DNA of 64,000 nt from Paractinoplanes tereljensis (GTDB lineage Bacteria; Actinomycetota; Actinomycetes; Mycobacteriales; Micromonosporaceae): NCBI RefSeq assembly GCF_016862435.1, contig NZ_BOMY01000025.1, forward strand, positions 62,001-126,000, in the 5' to 3' direction. The notes under the pieces were generated by a model. The model had not been told where the DNA came from. It did not search any database and saw only the letters and a program-made list of their open reading frames with translations. The translations under genes and the position numbers were made by a program. Shown here piece by piece: positions 36,142-44,940 of the stretch (positions are counted from its first letter, which is position 1; the number at the start of each line of letters is the position of its first letter).

Positions 36142-37845
36142 ATGTCGGATCCGCTATGGCGCGAGCCGGTGCCGGAGCATGATCCGGAAATCGGGCAGGT
36201 GGTCAGTCCGGGAGTTCGCATGATGCTCGCCGGGATGATCGTTATTGTGCTTGTTCTGGTGGCCGGTGGGACCACCTGGTGGCTCTATGCGCAGAAGCCG
36301 GTCGCCAACGGCACCGGCATCGGTGAGCGGGTGGCGGCCGGGCCCTGCGACGAGACGCTGTTGCATGTCGTCGCGGCGCCGGAGATCGCGCCCGCGGTGG
36401 AGGAAGCGGCTCGCGGCCTCAACTCGGGGAACGGGTGCGGGCCGATCGAAGTGACCGCGCAGGAGCCGGCCGTCACGGCGCTCGCGGCCGAGCAGCCCGA
36501 CGTGTGGATTCCGTCCAGCAGCGTGTGGCTGCGGATTGCGCTTGTCGGCGGCGTCAACGCGTACCGGCTGGAAGGTGGGCCGATCGCCCGCAGCCCGATC
36601 GTGCTGGCCGCGCCCACCGCCGTGGCCGCGAAATTCGCCAAGGGTGACCAGACTTCCTGGATCCGGCTGATGAACGGCGTCGCCGGGCATCAGGTCCCGG
36701 CCGTCACCATGCCCGACCCGCTGCACTCCAGCGTGGGCATGCTCGCCGTCTACGGGATCCAGACGGCGATGGAGCGCAGCACGCCGGACGAGGGCATCGC
36801 GCAGCTGCGCGCGCTCACCCTGCGCAGCCGGCTCAAGGATGCCTCGGCCGACCCGGCCGAGCTGCTGCGGCGGGTCGCCGCGCAGAGCGACCCGGACGCG
36901 GTCGCCAACGACGTGGGTGTCTTCCCGATCACCGAGCAGCAGCTCACCATGTACCAGCGCGGCGGGAACACGGTCGCGCTGAAGGGCACGTTCCCGACGG
37001 ACGGGCTGGTCGAGGCGGACTATCCGTTCGCGATCTCGACCTCGACCAAGCAGGCGGGGCTGGCCGAGCGGCTGCGGGCGGCGATCACCGTGCCGGCGAT
37101 CACCGAGGCGGGGTTCCGGGCCTACAAGATGCCGCTCTCGGTCGAGCTGCCGGAACACTCCGACCAGGTGCTCGACCCGGCCGTGCAGTGGGCGCAATAT
37201 CGCGCGCTCGAGTTCCAGGTGCTGTTGCTGATCGACTCGTCCGGTTCGATGAACAAGCCGGCCACCGACAAGACCGGTCGCGTCACCACCAAGGCGGGGC
37301 TGCTGCGGCAGTCGGGGCTGGCGGCGGCGCAGCTGTTCGGCGACGAGACAAGCATCGGCATGTGGACCTTCAACACCCCGGCACCGGAGAGTCCGCCGCA
37401 CACCGAGATGGTGTCGTTCGGCCCGATCACCGGTCCGCTCGCCGGGAAGACCCGGCGGGACGCGCTGGCCGCGGCGATCACCGGTTACAGCGCGCCCAAC
37501 CAGGCCGGCACCCCGCTGTTCCAGACCATTCTGGACGCCCGGGCCGCGATGAAACCGCGGGTCAAGCCGCGGGCGACCACGATGATCATCGTGTTGAGCG
37601 ACGGCACCGACGCCGAGTCGAAGTACACGATGCCGAAGAAGACGTTCCTGACCCGGCTGGCGAAAGAGGGCGACGCGCAGCGGCCGGTGCCGGTCATCGG
37701 GGTGGGCTTCGGGCCGGACGCCGACATGGCCACCCTCAATGAGATCGCCCAGGTGACCGGCGGCAAGGCGATCGCCGCCAAGGACCCGGCCGACCTGGCG
37801 TCGGCGATGGCCAAGGCGTTCCTGGCCGCGCACACCCCGGCGTAA
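36142..37845 (+). CDS. Membrane-anchored substrate-binding-like and VWA protein
   Basis: A 567-residue protein. A short cytoplasmic N-terminus is followed by one membrane helix (about 34-54, MMLAGMIVIVLVLVAGG). An extracellular region (about 65-345) resembles type 2 periplasmic binding proteins (LLHVVAAPEIAPAVEEAARGL, then QPDVWIPSSSVWLRIA). A VWA domain follows (about 358-560) with the MIDAS motif DSSGS near residue 364, the Thr in AGTPLF and SDGTDAE. It probably binds a metal-dependent protein partner at the cell surface. The ATG at 36142 has a GGGGGG site 4 nt upstream. The role is unknown. It ends at the 31-bp repeat array. Confidence 0.8.
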   Translation: MSDPLWREPVPEHDPEIGQVVSPGVRMMLAGMIVIVLVLVAGGTTWWLYAQKPVANGTGIGERVAAGPCDETLLHVVAAPEIAPAVEEAARGLNSGNGCGPIEVTAQEPAVTALAAEQPDVWIPSSSVWLRIALVGGVNAYRLEGGPIARSPIVLAAPTAVAAKFAKGDQTSWIRLMNGVAGHQVPAVTMPDPLHSSVGMLAVYGIQTAMERSTPDEGIAQLRALTLRSRLKDASADPAELLRRVAAQSDPDAVANDVGVFPITEQQLTMYQRGGNTVALKGTFPTDGLVEADYPFAISTSTKQAGLAERLRAAITVPAITEAGFRAYKMPLSVELPEHSDQVLDPAVQWAQYRALEFQVLLLIDSSGSMNKPATDKTGRVTTKAGLLRQSGLAAAQLFGDETSIGMWTFNTPAPESPPHTEMVSFGPITGPLAGKTRRDALAAAITGYSAPNQAGTPLFQTILDARAAMKPRVKPRATTMIIVLSDGTDAESKYTMPKKTFLTRLAKEGDAQRPVPVIGVGFGPDADMATLNEIAQVTGGKAIAAKDPADLASAMAKAFLAAHTPA

Positions 37846-37851
37846 CCGCTG

Positions 37852-37944
37852 GTCAGCAGCGCAGGCGCGGGGCCAGGCCAGCGTCAGCAGCGCAGGCGCG
37901 GGGCCAGGCCAGCGTCAGCAGCGCAGGCGCGGGGCCAGGCCGGC
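37852..37944. repeat. 31-bp tandem repeat x3 over a gene 3' end
   Basis: Three copies (37852, 37883, 37914), two identical and one with a single difference. Each unit contains the last codons (GLAPRLR) and stop of the convergent aminotransferase-like gene, so its 3' end has been triplicated into the intergenic space. Confidence 0.93.
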
Positions 37945-39318
37945 GGTGTCGGCGCCGCGGTCGCGGTACGTGCCGGTCAGGAAGTCGAGCAGGTGCTGCA
38001 CGTCGCCGACGGTGGAGGCGACGCCGAACGACACCCGGACCGCGCCGCCGCTGGGCAGGCCGATCATCGTCAGGTAGTCGTCGATCGTGCGTACGCCCCA
38101 GCGGGCCGAACCCCGCAGCTGCCGGCGGCCGATGTCGAACGCGCCCTCGCCCGCGCCCGGATTGCAGAAGCAGCCGGTACGCAGCGACAGGCCCTGCGCG
38201 GCCGCCTCGGTGGCGACCAGGCGCTCATCGACAATCCGGCCGTCCGGGTCGAGCAGGTTGAACGCGACCGTGCCGCCGCGGTTGTCCAGGCCGGTGGGGC
38301 CGTAGAGCCGGCACATCGGGCGGCCGTTGGTGTGCCGCAGCACGGCCAGCCGGTCCAGCAGCCAGCCGGTGAGCGTGCGCACCCGCTCGCGGATCAGCTC
38401 CGGGCCGATCCGGCTGAGCCAGGACAGTCCGAACTCGACGTCCGGGATGTCCAGGAAGTTGAGGGTGCCGTCCTCGAACGCGGTCTCGTCGGGGGCCAGC
38501 TGATGCCACTCGGTGCCGACACTGACCGCGGCGATCGTGCCGCCGGCGAACCACGGCCGGCGCAGCCGCGCGAGGGCGTCCCGGCGGGCGACCAGGCAGC
38601 CGACGCCGGTCGGGTAGCCGAACACCTTGTACCAGCTGATCGGCACGAAGTCCGGTTTGACCCGGCTCAGATCCAGGGGATAAACCGGCAGGTAGGCGGC
38701 CACGTCGAGAAGTACGTCGTACCCGGCGTCGTGGGCCTTTTCAATCCAATTCAACGGATGCTGTACGCCGGTGAAGTTGCTCTGTGCCGGGAAGGCGAAC
38801 AGGCCCTTCCGGGGTCGCAGGGCCGCGCCCACCGCTGCGTCGGCGATCCGCAGGTCGGGCGGCACCAGCGGGACATATCGGCGGCGACTTCCGGCCCGGC
38901 GGGCGAACTCGCGGATGCCGTTGACCGAGTTGTGGTTGTCGAACGTCATCACCAGGTCGCGACCGCGGCCGAACGGGTACGCCTCGCCGACCAGGCGGCA
39001 CGCCCCGGACGCGTTCGGCGTGAAGATCGCCGCGTACTCGGCCGGATCGGCGTTCAGGAAACGCAGGACCGCGCGGCGGGCCGACTCGACCAGCTCGGTG
39101 GAGGCGACCGAGGCCGGGTTCTCCGAGTGCGGGTTGCCGAACGTCCGCGAGGTGAGCCGCTCGTGGTGGGCGCGGAGCTGGGCCTGGGCGTACACCCCGG
39201 CGCCGGTGTAATCGAGGTAGACGTGGTCGAGGTGCGAATACTCGGTGGCGCGCAACTCGTCGAGGCGGCCGGTGTCCTGATAACCCGGGTAGCGCGAGAG
39301 GAAGTCGAGCTCAACCAC
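37915..39318 (-). CDS. Class V aminotransferase, MoCo-sulfurase-like
   Basis: A 467-residue PLP enzyme of the aminotransferase class V / cysteine desulfurase superfamily. It most resembles the N-terminal domain of molybdenum cofactor sulfurases: HVYLDYTGAGVYAQAQ near residue 32, FGNPHSENPAS near 60, and the PLP lysine in ISWYKVFGYPTGVGCLV near 225. TGCFCNPGAGE near 390 supplies the cysteine loop. There is no MOSC domain. It may mobilise sulfur from cysteine for a cofactor. The GTG at 39318 overlaps the stop of the ABC transporter gene by 8 nt. Its own stop lies in a triplicated 31-bp unit. Confidence 0.78.
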   Translation of the reverse strand: MVELDFLSRYPGYQDTGRLDELRATEYSHLDHVYLDYTGAGVYAQAQLRAHHERLTSRTFGNPHSENPASVASTELVESARRAVLRFLNADPAEYAAIFTPNASGACRLVGEAYPFGRGRDLVMTFDNHNSVNGIREFARRAGSRRRYVPLVPPDLRIADAAVGAALRPRKGLFAFPAQSNFTGVQHPLNWIEKAHDAGYDVLLDVAAYLPVYPLDLSRVKPDFVPISWYKVFGYPTGVGCLVARRDALARLRRPWFAGGTIAAVSVGTEWHQLAPDETAFEDGTLNFLDIPDVEFGLSWLSRIGPELIRERVRTLTGWLLDRLAVLRHTNGRPMCRLYGPTGLDNRGGTVAFNLLDPDGRIVDERLVATEAAAQGLSLRTGCFCNPGAGEGAFDIGRRQLRGSARWGVRTIDDYLTMIGLPSGGAVRVSFGVASTVGDVQHLLDFLTGTYRDRGADTAGLAPRLRC

Positions 39319-40948
39319 GGCGCCGCCCGCAGCGCAGCCGCAGCACCAGCACCGCGCCGGCCAGGAACAGCAGGGTCATGCCGCCGAGGATCAGCCAGTT
39401 CTGCCAGGGCGCCCGGGCGAACGAGTCGCCGTAGGTGGCCAGCAGCGGCGGCCCGAGCGGGGAACCGCCGTCCCGCCACAGCGTTTCCAGCCCGGCCGAG
39501 TGGCCGAGCGCCTCGAACGACCAGCGGTTCGACATGGCGAAGCTGAGCGCGCGGCCGACCGGGGCCATGACCGGTACGGGCAGGATCGCGCCGACGAACA
39601 ACACCTGCGGGAAGCAGAGCATCGGCAGCAGCAGGCTGGCCTGGGCCACGTCGGAGACGCTCGCCGAGCAGAGCAGGCCGAGCGCGAGAGCGCAGGCCGA
39701 GGCGAGCAGCGCGGTCAGGTAGAGCTCGGCGAAGTGGCCGGTGGCCGGGAGCCGGTCGAGGGCCCGGAGCACCGCCAGCAGGAGCAGGTCGACAAGCGCC
39801 AGCGGGGGCAGCAGAAGAGCCACCTTGGCCGCGAGGTAGGGGCCGAGGCGCAGGCCGGCGAACACCTCGCGGCGCAGGATCGGCAGCTCGGAGCAGATCT
39901 GCAGGAGGCCGTAGGTGAGGCCGAAGAAGAAGACCCCGAACGCGATCCAGAACAGGATCATCACGGTGGTGGCCGGGTCGGGGTGGGCCGGGTCGAACGC
40001 GCCGGCCCGGAACAGCATGAGGAACATCGCCAGGATCACCAGCGGCGACCCGATCAGGATCGCCAGGGTGAGCCGGTTGGCGCCCAGAATGTCGAGATTG
40101 CGCCGGGTGAGAAGAGCGGCCTGACGCAGCGAACCGGGAGACTTGGGTGCCGGGGCCGCGGGAGCGTGGTCGGAAATATCCGTTGTAGACCCCGGCCAGG
40201 ACGGCGCGTCCGCGAGCCGGCCGTAGACCCCGGCCACATCGTCCGCGTCGAAGTGGGCCGGTGCGGACGACGGTGGGCCGGCGAAGACCAGCCGGCCGCC
40301 CGGGGCCAGCACCACCACGGTGTCGCAGCGGTCGACGTCGGCCGGGTTGTGCGTGGTCAGCACGACCGGGACCCCGTCGGCGGCCAGCTCGCGCAGCAGC
40401 GTCAGCAGCTCGGCCGCGGTGGCCGGGTCGAGGCCCGAGGTGGGCTCGTCGAGGAACAGGGCGCGCGGCCGGGCCAGCAACTCGACCGCGATGCTGGCCC
40501 GCTTGCGTTCGCCGCCGCTCAGGCTGCCCACCCGGGTGTCGGCCCGGCCGGTCAGGCCCAGCACGGCGAGCACCTCGGCGACCCGGGCGTCCACGTCGGA
40601 CCGGGCCGGCAGGCGCAGCCGGGCCGCGTACCGCAGGGTGCGGGCCAGCGGCAACTCCTGGTGGATGATGTCGTCCTGCGGCACGTAGCCGACCGCGGCG
40701 TCCGGCGCCGGCCGGCCGTCGTGGCGAACCGAGCCGGTCCCCGGCCGGCGCACCCCGGCCAGGGTTTCCAGCAGGGTCGTCTTGCCGGCGCCGCTGGCCC
40801 CGATGATCGCGACCAGCTCACCCGGCCGCACGGTCAGGGAGACGTCGTCGAGCAGGCGACGGCCGCCGCGGGCGACCTGACCGAGGCCGATGGCCTCGAT
40901 CGGCAGGCCCGGCCGGACGGCAGCGCGCGGATCGTCCACAATCGGCAC
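39311..40948 (-). CDS. ABCG-type transporter, fused ATPase and permease
   Basis: About 545 residues. The ATPase domain has Walker A GASGAGKTTLLE, signature LSGGERKRASI and Walker B ALFLDEPTSGLD. The C-terminal ABC-2 membrane domain has six helices and a GLTYGLLQICSELPILRREVF segment typical of the White/ABCG type. It likely exports lipids or hydrophobic compounds as a dimer. Starts at TTG 40975 and GTG 40957 are possible. GTG 40948 is chosen because TACGGT lies 7 nt upstream (leaderless). It follows the carotenoid genes and overlaps the next gene, so export of a lipophilic product is plausible. Confidence 0.83.
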   Translation of the reverse strand: MPIVDDPRAAVRPGLPIEAIGLGQVARGGRRLLDDVSLTVRPGELVAIIGASGAGKTTLLETLAGVRRPGTGSVRHDGRPAPDAAVGYVPQDDIIHQELPLARTLRYAARLRLPARSDVDARVAEVLAVLGLTGRADTRVGSLSGGERKRASIAVELLARPRALFLDEPTSGLDPATAAELLTLLRELAADGVPVVLTTHNPADVDRCDTVVVLAPGGRLVFAGPPSSAPAHFDADDVAGVYGRLADAPSWPGSTTDISDHAPAAPAPKSPGSLRQAALLTRRNLDILGANRLTLAILIGSPLVILAMFLMLFRAGAFDPAHPDPATTVMILFWIAFGVFFFGLTYGLLQICSELPILRREVFAGLRLGPYLAAKVALLLPPLALVDLLLLAVLRALDRLPATGHFAELYLTALLASACALALGLLCSASVSDVAQASLLLPMLCFPQVLFVGAILPVPVMAPVGRALSFAMSNRWSFEALGHSAGLETLWRDGGSPLGPPLLATYGDSFARAPWQNWLILGGMTLLFLAGAVLVLRLRCGRRRG

Positions 40949-41000
40949 GCCCGCCACCGTACCGGTCCCGCTCAAGGACCGGATGGGCCCAAATCGGCGC

Positions 41001-42446
41001 TCACGCCGGTGAATGCCTACCTATCCGGTCGGCGGCAATCTTCGCGGACAGGGTGACCATCGGCAGGCCACCGCCCGGGTGTACCGAACCGCCAACCAGG
41101 TACAGGTTGCCGACCGGGCCACGGTTGGCCGGCCGCAGCAAACCGCCGGCTGTGCCGTAGATCGCACCCCCGGGCGCGGCCGCCGCGTCGGCCAGATCGG
41201 CCGGGGTGCGGGTCTCGGCGAACAACAGCCGGTCGCGCACGTCCAGGCCGCGGCGGGCCAGAAGATCAAGGACATGCTGCGCGTACGCGTCGGCCAGCCC
41301 CGGTCGTCGCCAGTCGATCGCCGACCAGGCGGTGCCGTGCCGAGGGGCGTTGACCAGCACGAACCAGGCCTCGGTGCCGGGCGGGTGCACCGCCGGGTCG
41401 GTGGCGCGGGTGACGAACACGGTCGGGTCGCTCGCCACGGTGGCGCGGCGGGCGGGGGAGCCGAAGATGGCGTTGAACTCGGCGTCGTAGTAGTCCGGGA
41501 AGAAGACGTTGTGGTGGGCCAGCTCGGGGGTCTCGCCGCGCACGCCCAGCAGCATGACGAAACCGGCGAGGCTGCGGTCGGTGAGCTGGGCCAGGCGGCC
41601 CGGGGTGGGCAGCAGATCGCGGTAGAGGGCAAGCGCGTCCACATCGGACACCACGATGTCGGCCTCGGCCCGGCCGGTCGGCAGACGCACGCCGGTCACC
41701 CGGCCGCCGGCGGTCTCGATCCTGGTGACCGGGGAGCCGGTGACGATCCGGACGCCCAGCTCGGCGCAGCGGTCCACCATGGCAGTGCCGATCGTGCCGA
41801 GGCCGCCGGGCAGGTACCAGCCGCCGAAGTGCAGCTCGGCGTAGGGGATCGCGGCCAGCGCGGCCGGCGCCCGGCGCGGGTCGGCGCCGGTGTAGGTGGC
41901 GTACCGGTCCAGGAGCATCCGCAGCCGCGGGTCGCGCAGGTAGCGCAGGCTCAGATCGCGCAGCGTGCGGCCGGGGGCGATCGCGGCCAGGTCGGTCAGC
42001 CGCCAGGAGAGCCCGGCCAGGGCGGCCGGGGTGATCTCGCGGCGGAGTACCGACCGCCAGGACGCCCGCCAGATCCGCTCGGCGCGATGCCAGAAACGGT
42101 TCCAGTCGGCCGCCGCCCCGGTGCCGAGCGCGCCGGCGATGCGTTCCAGGAAGACCTCGTGCTCCGACGACGAGTCGAGGACCGTGCCATCCGGGAAGAA
42201 ATGCCGGACGACCGGGTCGAGCGGCTGCAGCGGCGGCAGCCGCAGCCCGAGGTCCGTGAAGACCTGCGGCAGCGTGAGCAGGCTCGGCCCGGTGTCGAAG
42301 CGGAATCCGTCCCGCTCGTAGACGGCCAGCTTGCCGCCGACGGTCGCGGCCCGTTCGTGCACCTCGACGTCGTGGCCGGCCGCACCCAGCCGGATCGCGG
42401 CGGCCAGCCCGCCGACCCCCGCGCCGATCACCACGACCCGGCTCAT
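41001..42446 (-). CDS. Carotenoid desaturase (CrtI/CrtD family)
   Basis: A 481-residue FAD-dependent phytoene-desaturase-type enzyme. The dinucleotide site is VVVIGAGVGGLAAAIRLGAAG at the N-terminus, the SLLTLPQVF segment is near residue 55, and the C-terminal bacterial-type signature reads LYLVGGSVHPGGGLPMVTLSAK. It introduces double bonds into carotenes in the membrane. Whether it desaturates phytoene (CrtI) or acts later on a hydroxylated end (CrtD) is open. Its neighbours, a CruF-like hydratase and a glycosyltransferase, favour CrtD. An AGGAGGG site precedes the ATG. Confidence 0.87.
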   Translation of the reverse strand: MSRVVVIGAGVGGLAAAIRLGAAGHDVEVHERAATVGGKLAVYERDGFRFDTGPSLLTLPQVFTDLGLRLPPLQPLDPVVRHFFPDGTVLDSSSEHEVFLERIAGALGTGAAADWNRFWHRAERIWRASWRSVLRREITPAALAGLSWRLTDLAAIAPGRTLRDLSLRYLRDPRLRMLLDRYATYTGADPRRAPAALAAIPYAELHFGGWYLPGGLGTIGTAMVDRCAELGVRIVTGSPVTRIETAGGRVTGVRLPTGRAEADIVVSDVDALALYRDLLPTPGRLAQLTDRSLAGFVMLLGVRGETPELAHHNVFFPDYYDAEFNAIFGSPARRATVASDPTVFVTRATDPAVHPPGTEAWFVLVNAPRHGTAWSAIDWRRPGLADAYAQHVLDLLARRGLDVRDRLLFAETRTPADLADAAAAPGGAIYGTAGGLLRPANRGPVGNLYLVGGSVHPGGGLPMVTLSAKIAADRIGRHSPA

Positions 42447-42468
42447 GCCGCCCTCCTGGTTTCTCTGG

Positions 42469-43587
42469 TCATATCGCTCGGCCTCGCCAGGTCAGGCGGC
42501 CGGCGCGGCGCAGCCGGAACGAGCGGGCGACGAGCCATCCGAACAGGACGATCGAGATGGGGTGGGCGAGGGCGGCGGGCCAGGCTTTTCCGCCGGTCGC
42601 GGTGGCGGTGATGACGCGGCCGAGGACGCCTAGGAGGTAGGCCGCCGCCGCGACGAGAGCGGGAACGCCGAAGCCCGTGATGGCGAAAATCAGCGCGGCC
42701 GCGGGCGGAAGCGCGTACAGAAGAAGCAGCAGGACCACGACGCAGCCGGCGGCGATCGGGGAGCCGAAGCTCGCCCAGAGGGATTTGGTGTAGCCGTTGA
42801 TCATTTCCGGCCAGGAGTCGTACATCTGGCAGGTGGCCACGCCGGAGGCGTCGGCCAGCGCGATTCGGCCGCCGGAGCGTTTGAGCTGGCGGGCCAGGGC
42901 GATGTCCTCGAGGATCTCGGTGCGGCCGGCGGCATGGCCGCCGGCCCGGCGGTAACTCTCGGCGTCGATCATCAGCCATTGGCCGCCGGCCGCCGCGAGC
43001 GACGGCCGCGGCGACCGCTCCATGCCGCGGAGCGGCAGAAACGTCAGCCAGGACCACTGCAGGAGAGGCTGCAGGAGGGAGCTTCCGGCGCCGACAATCC
43101 GGGGGTACGGAGATAGCAGGTCAACGTCGATTCCACGCATCAGCGTCGTGGCCTCGGCGATCGCGTCCGGTGCGAGGACGACATCCGCGTCCACAAAGGC
43201 CAGGATGTCAGCATTTTTCGCGGCTTCGGCAAGCTGGTGGCAGGCGTGCGGTTTCCCGAGCCAGCCGTCCGGCAGGTCCGCGCCGGTGATCAGCTCAACC
43301 CGGTCGCCGGCAATCGCCTTCACCAGGTCGGCGGTCCCGTCCGTCGAACCGTCATCGAGCACATGGATGGTCAGCCCGGGAACGCCGCGCTGAGCCAGCA
43401 GGCCCTCCAGGCACGGCCCGACCCGCCCGGCCTCGTCCCGAAGCGGGAGCAGAACAGCAACGCGCTCCCGCGCACCGGATTCGTCGGCCGAAGGCAGGCG
43501 GCGGAGCAAAACAGCGTTGACCGCCGTGTGGACGGTCAGGGCGAGCCAGGGCAGCAGGGCCAACCATGGCAAGGCGGGCCAGGTCAT
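42469..43587 (-). CDS. cruC: Family 2 glycosyltransferase, carotenoid type
   Basis: A 372-residue membrane-associated GT2. The N-terminal helix leads into VAVLLPLRDEAGRVGPCLEGL near residue 45, the DDGSTDGTADLV donor motif near 80, the DADVVLAPDAI site near 135 and an EDIALARQL motif near 230. Several C-terminal helices follow. By position between a CruF-like hydratase and a desaturase it resembles CruC/CruG enzymes that glycosylate a carotenoid hydroxyl. Its ATG overlaps the stop of cruF (ATGA). The specific sugar and acceptor are inferred only from context. Confidence 0.75.
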   Translation of the reverse strand: MTWPALPWLALLPWLALTVHTAVNAVLLRRLPSADESGARERVAVLLPLRDEAGRVGPCLEGLLAQRGVPGLTIHVLDDGSTDGTADLVKAIAGDRVELITGADLPDGWLGKPHACHQLAEAAKNADILAFVDADVVLAPDAIAEATTLMRGIDVDLLSPYPRIVGAGSSLLQPLLQWSWLTFLPLRGMERSPRPSLAAAGGQWLMIDAESYRRAGGHAAGRTEILEDIALARQLKRSGGRIALADASGVATCQMYDSWPEMINGYTKSLWASFGSPIAAGCVVVLLLLLYALPPAAALIFAITGFGVPALVAAAAYLLGVLGRVITATATGGKAWPAALAHPISIVLFGWLVARSFRLRRAGRLTWRGRAI

Positions 43588-44354
43588 GGCAGCGCCTCGG
43601 TCCGTCGGGTCCTGATCATTTTGGCGGCCAACGGGAGGACGGCGGCGCCCATCAAGGCGGCGCCCCAGGCCGCGGAAGCGGGGAGGCCCAGGAAGACCGC
43701 GTGGGCGAGCACTGACGAAGCGTACGTCCAGAACCAGAGAGTGAGGATCGGCGCGTCACCCACCGTGGGGGTTTTGATCGCCCGGCCGCCGGCGGCGGAC
43801 AGCGCCAGCATCAGCAGCAGGGCGAAGCCGAGCCAGCCCAGGTAGTTGCCGATCGGGATGCCGGGCACGCCGGGCAACGCGGGAGTGGGGGAGTGCCATC
43901 GCCAGTAACCCTCGGCGACCATCTGCGGGTCGAGGAAGAGGTCCCAGGTCGCCAGGCCGGCGGCGGCCACCACGATGCGCAGGGTCGCGTTCCGGGTGAG
44001 CCGGGTGGCCGCCACCCAGGCCGGCCAGGCCATCCAGGTCCAGGCCAGCGGGATGATCAGCGGCACGTCGAGGAGTTTCGGGCCGAGCTCGCCGGAATAG
44101 TCGTAGGTGCCGAACGGGAAGCCGGTGGCCACCCCGATCGCCTCCACCGCGAAACCGCCCACCGTGGCCGTGCCGATCAGGGCGGCCGCCGCGCGCGGGC
44201 CGCGCGTCAGCCACGCGTGCGCGACCGACATGGCGTAGCCGAGCAGGACCGTGCCGACGGTCAGTGCGGCGCGGGTGCCGCCGCCGGTCAGTGGATAGCA
44301 GATCTGGGCCAGGACCAGGGCGGCGAGCAACGCCCACGGCAGCCGGGTGCGCAT
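43584..44354 (-). CDS. cruF: Carotenoid 1,2-hydratase-like membrane protein (CruF/DUF422)
   Basis: A 256-residue protein with about seven membrane helices. GFPFGTYDYSGELGPKLLDVP near residue 80 and WDLFLDPQMVAEGYWRWH near 140 are the characteristic motifs of the CruF / DUF422 carotenoid biosynthesis family, which hydrates the 1,2 double bond of linear carotenoid ends. That hydroxyl is the usual site for a CruC/CruG glycosyltransferase, which is the next gene. The ATG at 44354 lies 7 nt after the upstream GNAT gene. Confidence 0.85.
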   Translation of the reverse strand: MRTRLPWALLAALVLAQICYPLTGGGTRAALTVGTVLLGYAMSVAHAWLTRGPRAAAALIGTATVGGFAVEAIGVATGFPFGTYDYSGELGPKLLDVPLIIPLAWTWMAWPAWVAATRLTRNATLRIVVAAAGLATWDLFLDPQMVAEGYWRWHSPTPALPGVPGIPIGNYLGWLGFALLLMLALSAAGGRAIKTPTVGDAPILTLWFWTYASSVLAHAVFLGLPASAAWGAALMGAAVLPLAAKMIRTRRTEALP

Positions 44355-44361
44355 CGTCCGG

Positions 44362-44940
44362 TTAGATGCCGACGATGCCGGGTGCGTCCTCGGCGGGCCG
44401 GTCCACCAGCGGCAACTCGCGGCCCAGGATCGCGAACGCCCGCTCGTCGCCGGGGAAGAGGAAGTCGCGCAGCACGTCGACGAAGCCGAACCGGCGGTAC
44501 AGCCGCCAGGCCCGGGACTTCTGCTCGTCGGCCTCGGGAGTGGACAGCAGCACCGTCTTGCCGTCGGCCATCGCGAGCAGGGCGCGCAGCTGGCGGGCGC
44601 CGACGCCGTGACCCTGCGCGGCCGGGCGGACGTGCAGCTCGACCACCTCGAAGCAGTCGGACAGCCAGTAATCGCGGTTCGGGTCGTCGAGCGCTGACCG
44701 CACCTGGTCGTGCCACCACTGGCCGGGACCGGACGTGTAGCCGTAGCCGAAACCGGCGAGCTGGCCGTCGGTGGTCAGGGTGGCCACGGCCCGGAAGCCG
44801 GGCCGGCGGACGTGGGCGCCGATGTAGCCGCGCCGGGTCTGCAGCAGCTCCTGGCGGTAGCCCATGGCCTCGCCGTAGACGGTGACCACGTCGTCAAGCC
44901 GGCGGAGCAGGTCGTCCGGCTGCCACGCAACGAGCCTCAT
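44362..44940 (-). CDS. GNAT-family acetyltransferase
   Basis: A 192-residue N-acetyltransferase. The acetyl-CoA loop is VVELHVRPAAQGHGVGARQLRALL near residues 95-120, and RAWRLYRRFGFVDVLRDFLFPGD follows. Its substrate is unknown. It is embedded in the carotenoid gene run and overlaps the upstream CrtA-like gene by 4 nt (ATGA), so it is cotranscribed. A role in modifying the carotenoid glycoside or a pathway protein is possible but not supported by sequence alone. Confidence 0.83.
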   Translation of the reverse strand: MRLVAWQPDDLLRRLDDVVTVYGEAMGYRQELLQTRRGYIGAHVRRPGFRAVATLTTDGQLAGFGYGYTSGPGQWWHDQVRSALDDPNRDYWLSDCFEVVELHVRPAAQGHGVGARQLRALLAMADGKTVLLSTPEADEQKSRAWRLYRRFGFVDVLRDFLFPGDERAFAILGRELPLVDRPAEDAPGIVGI

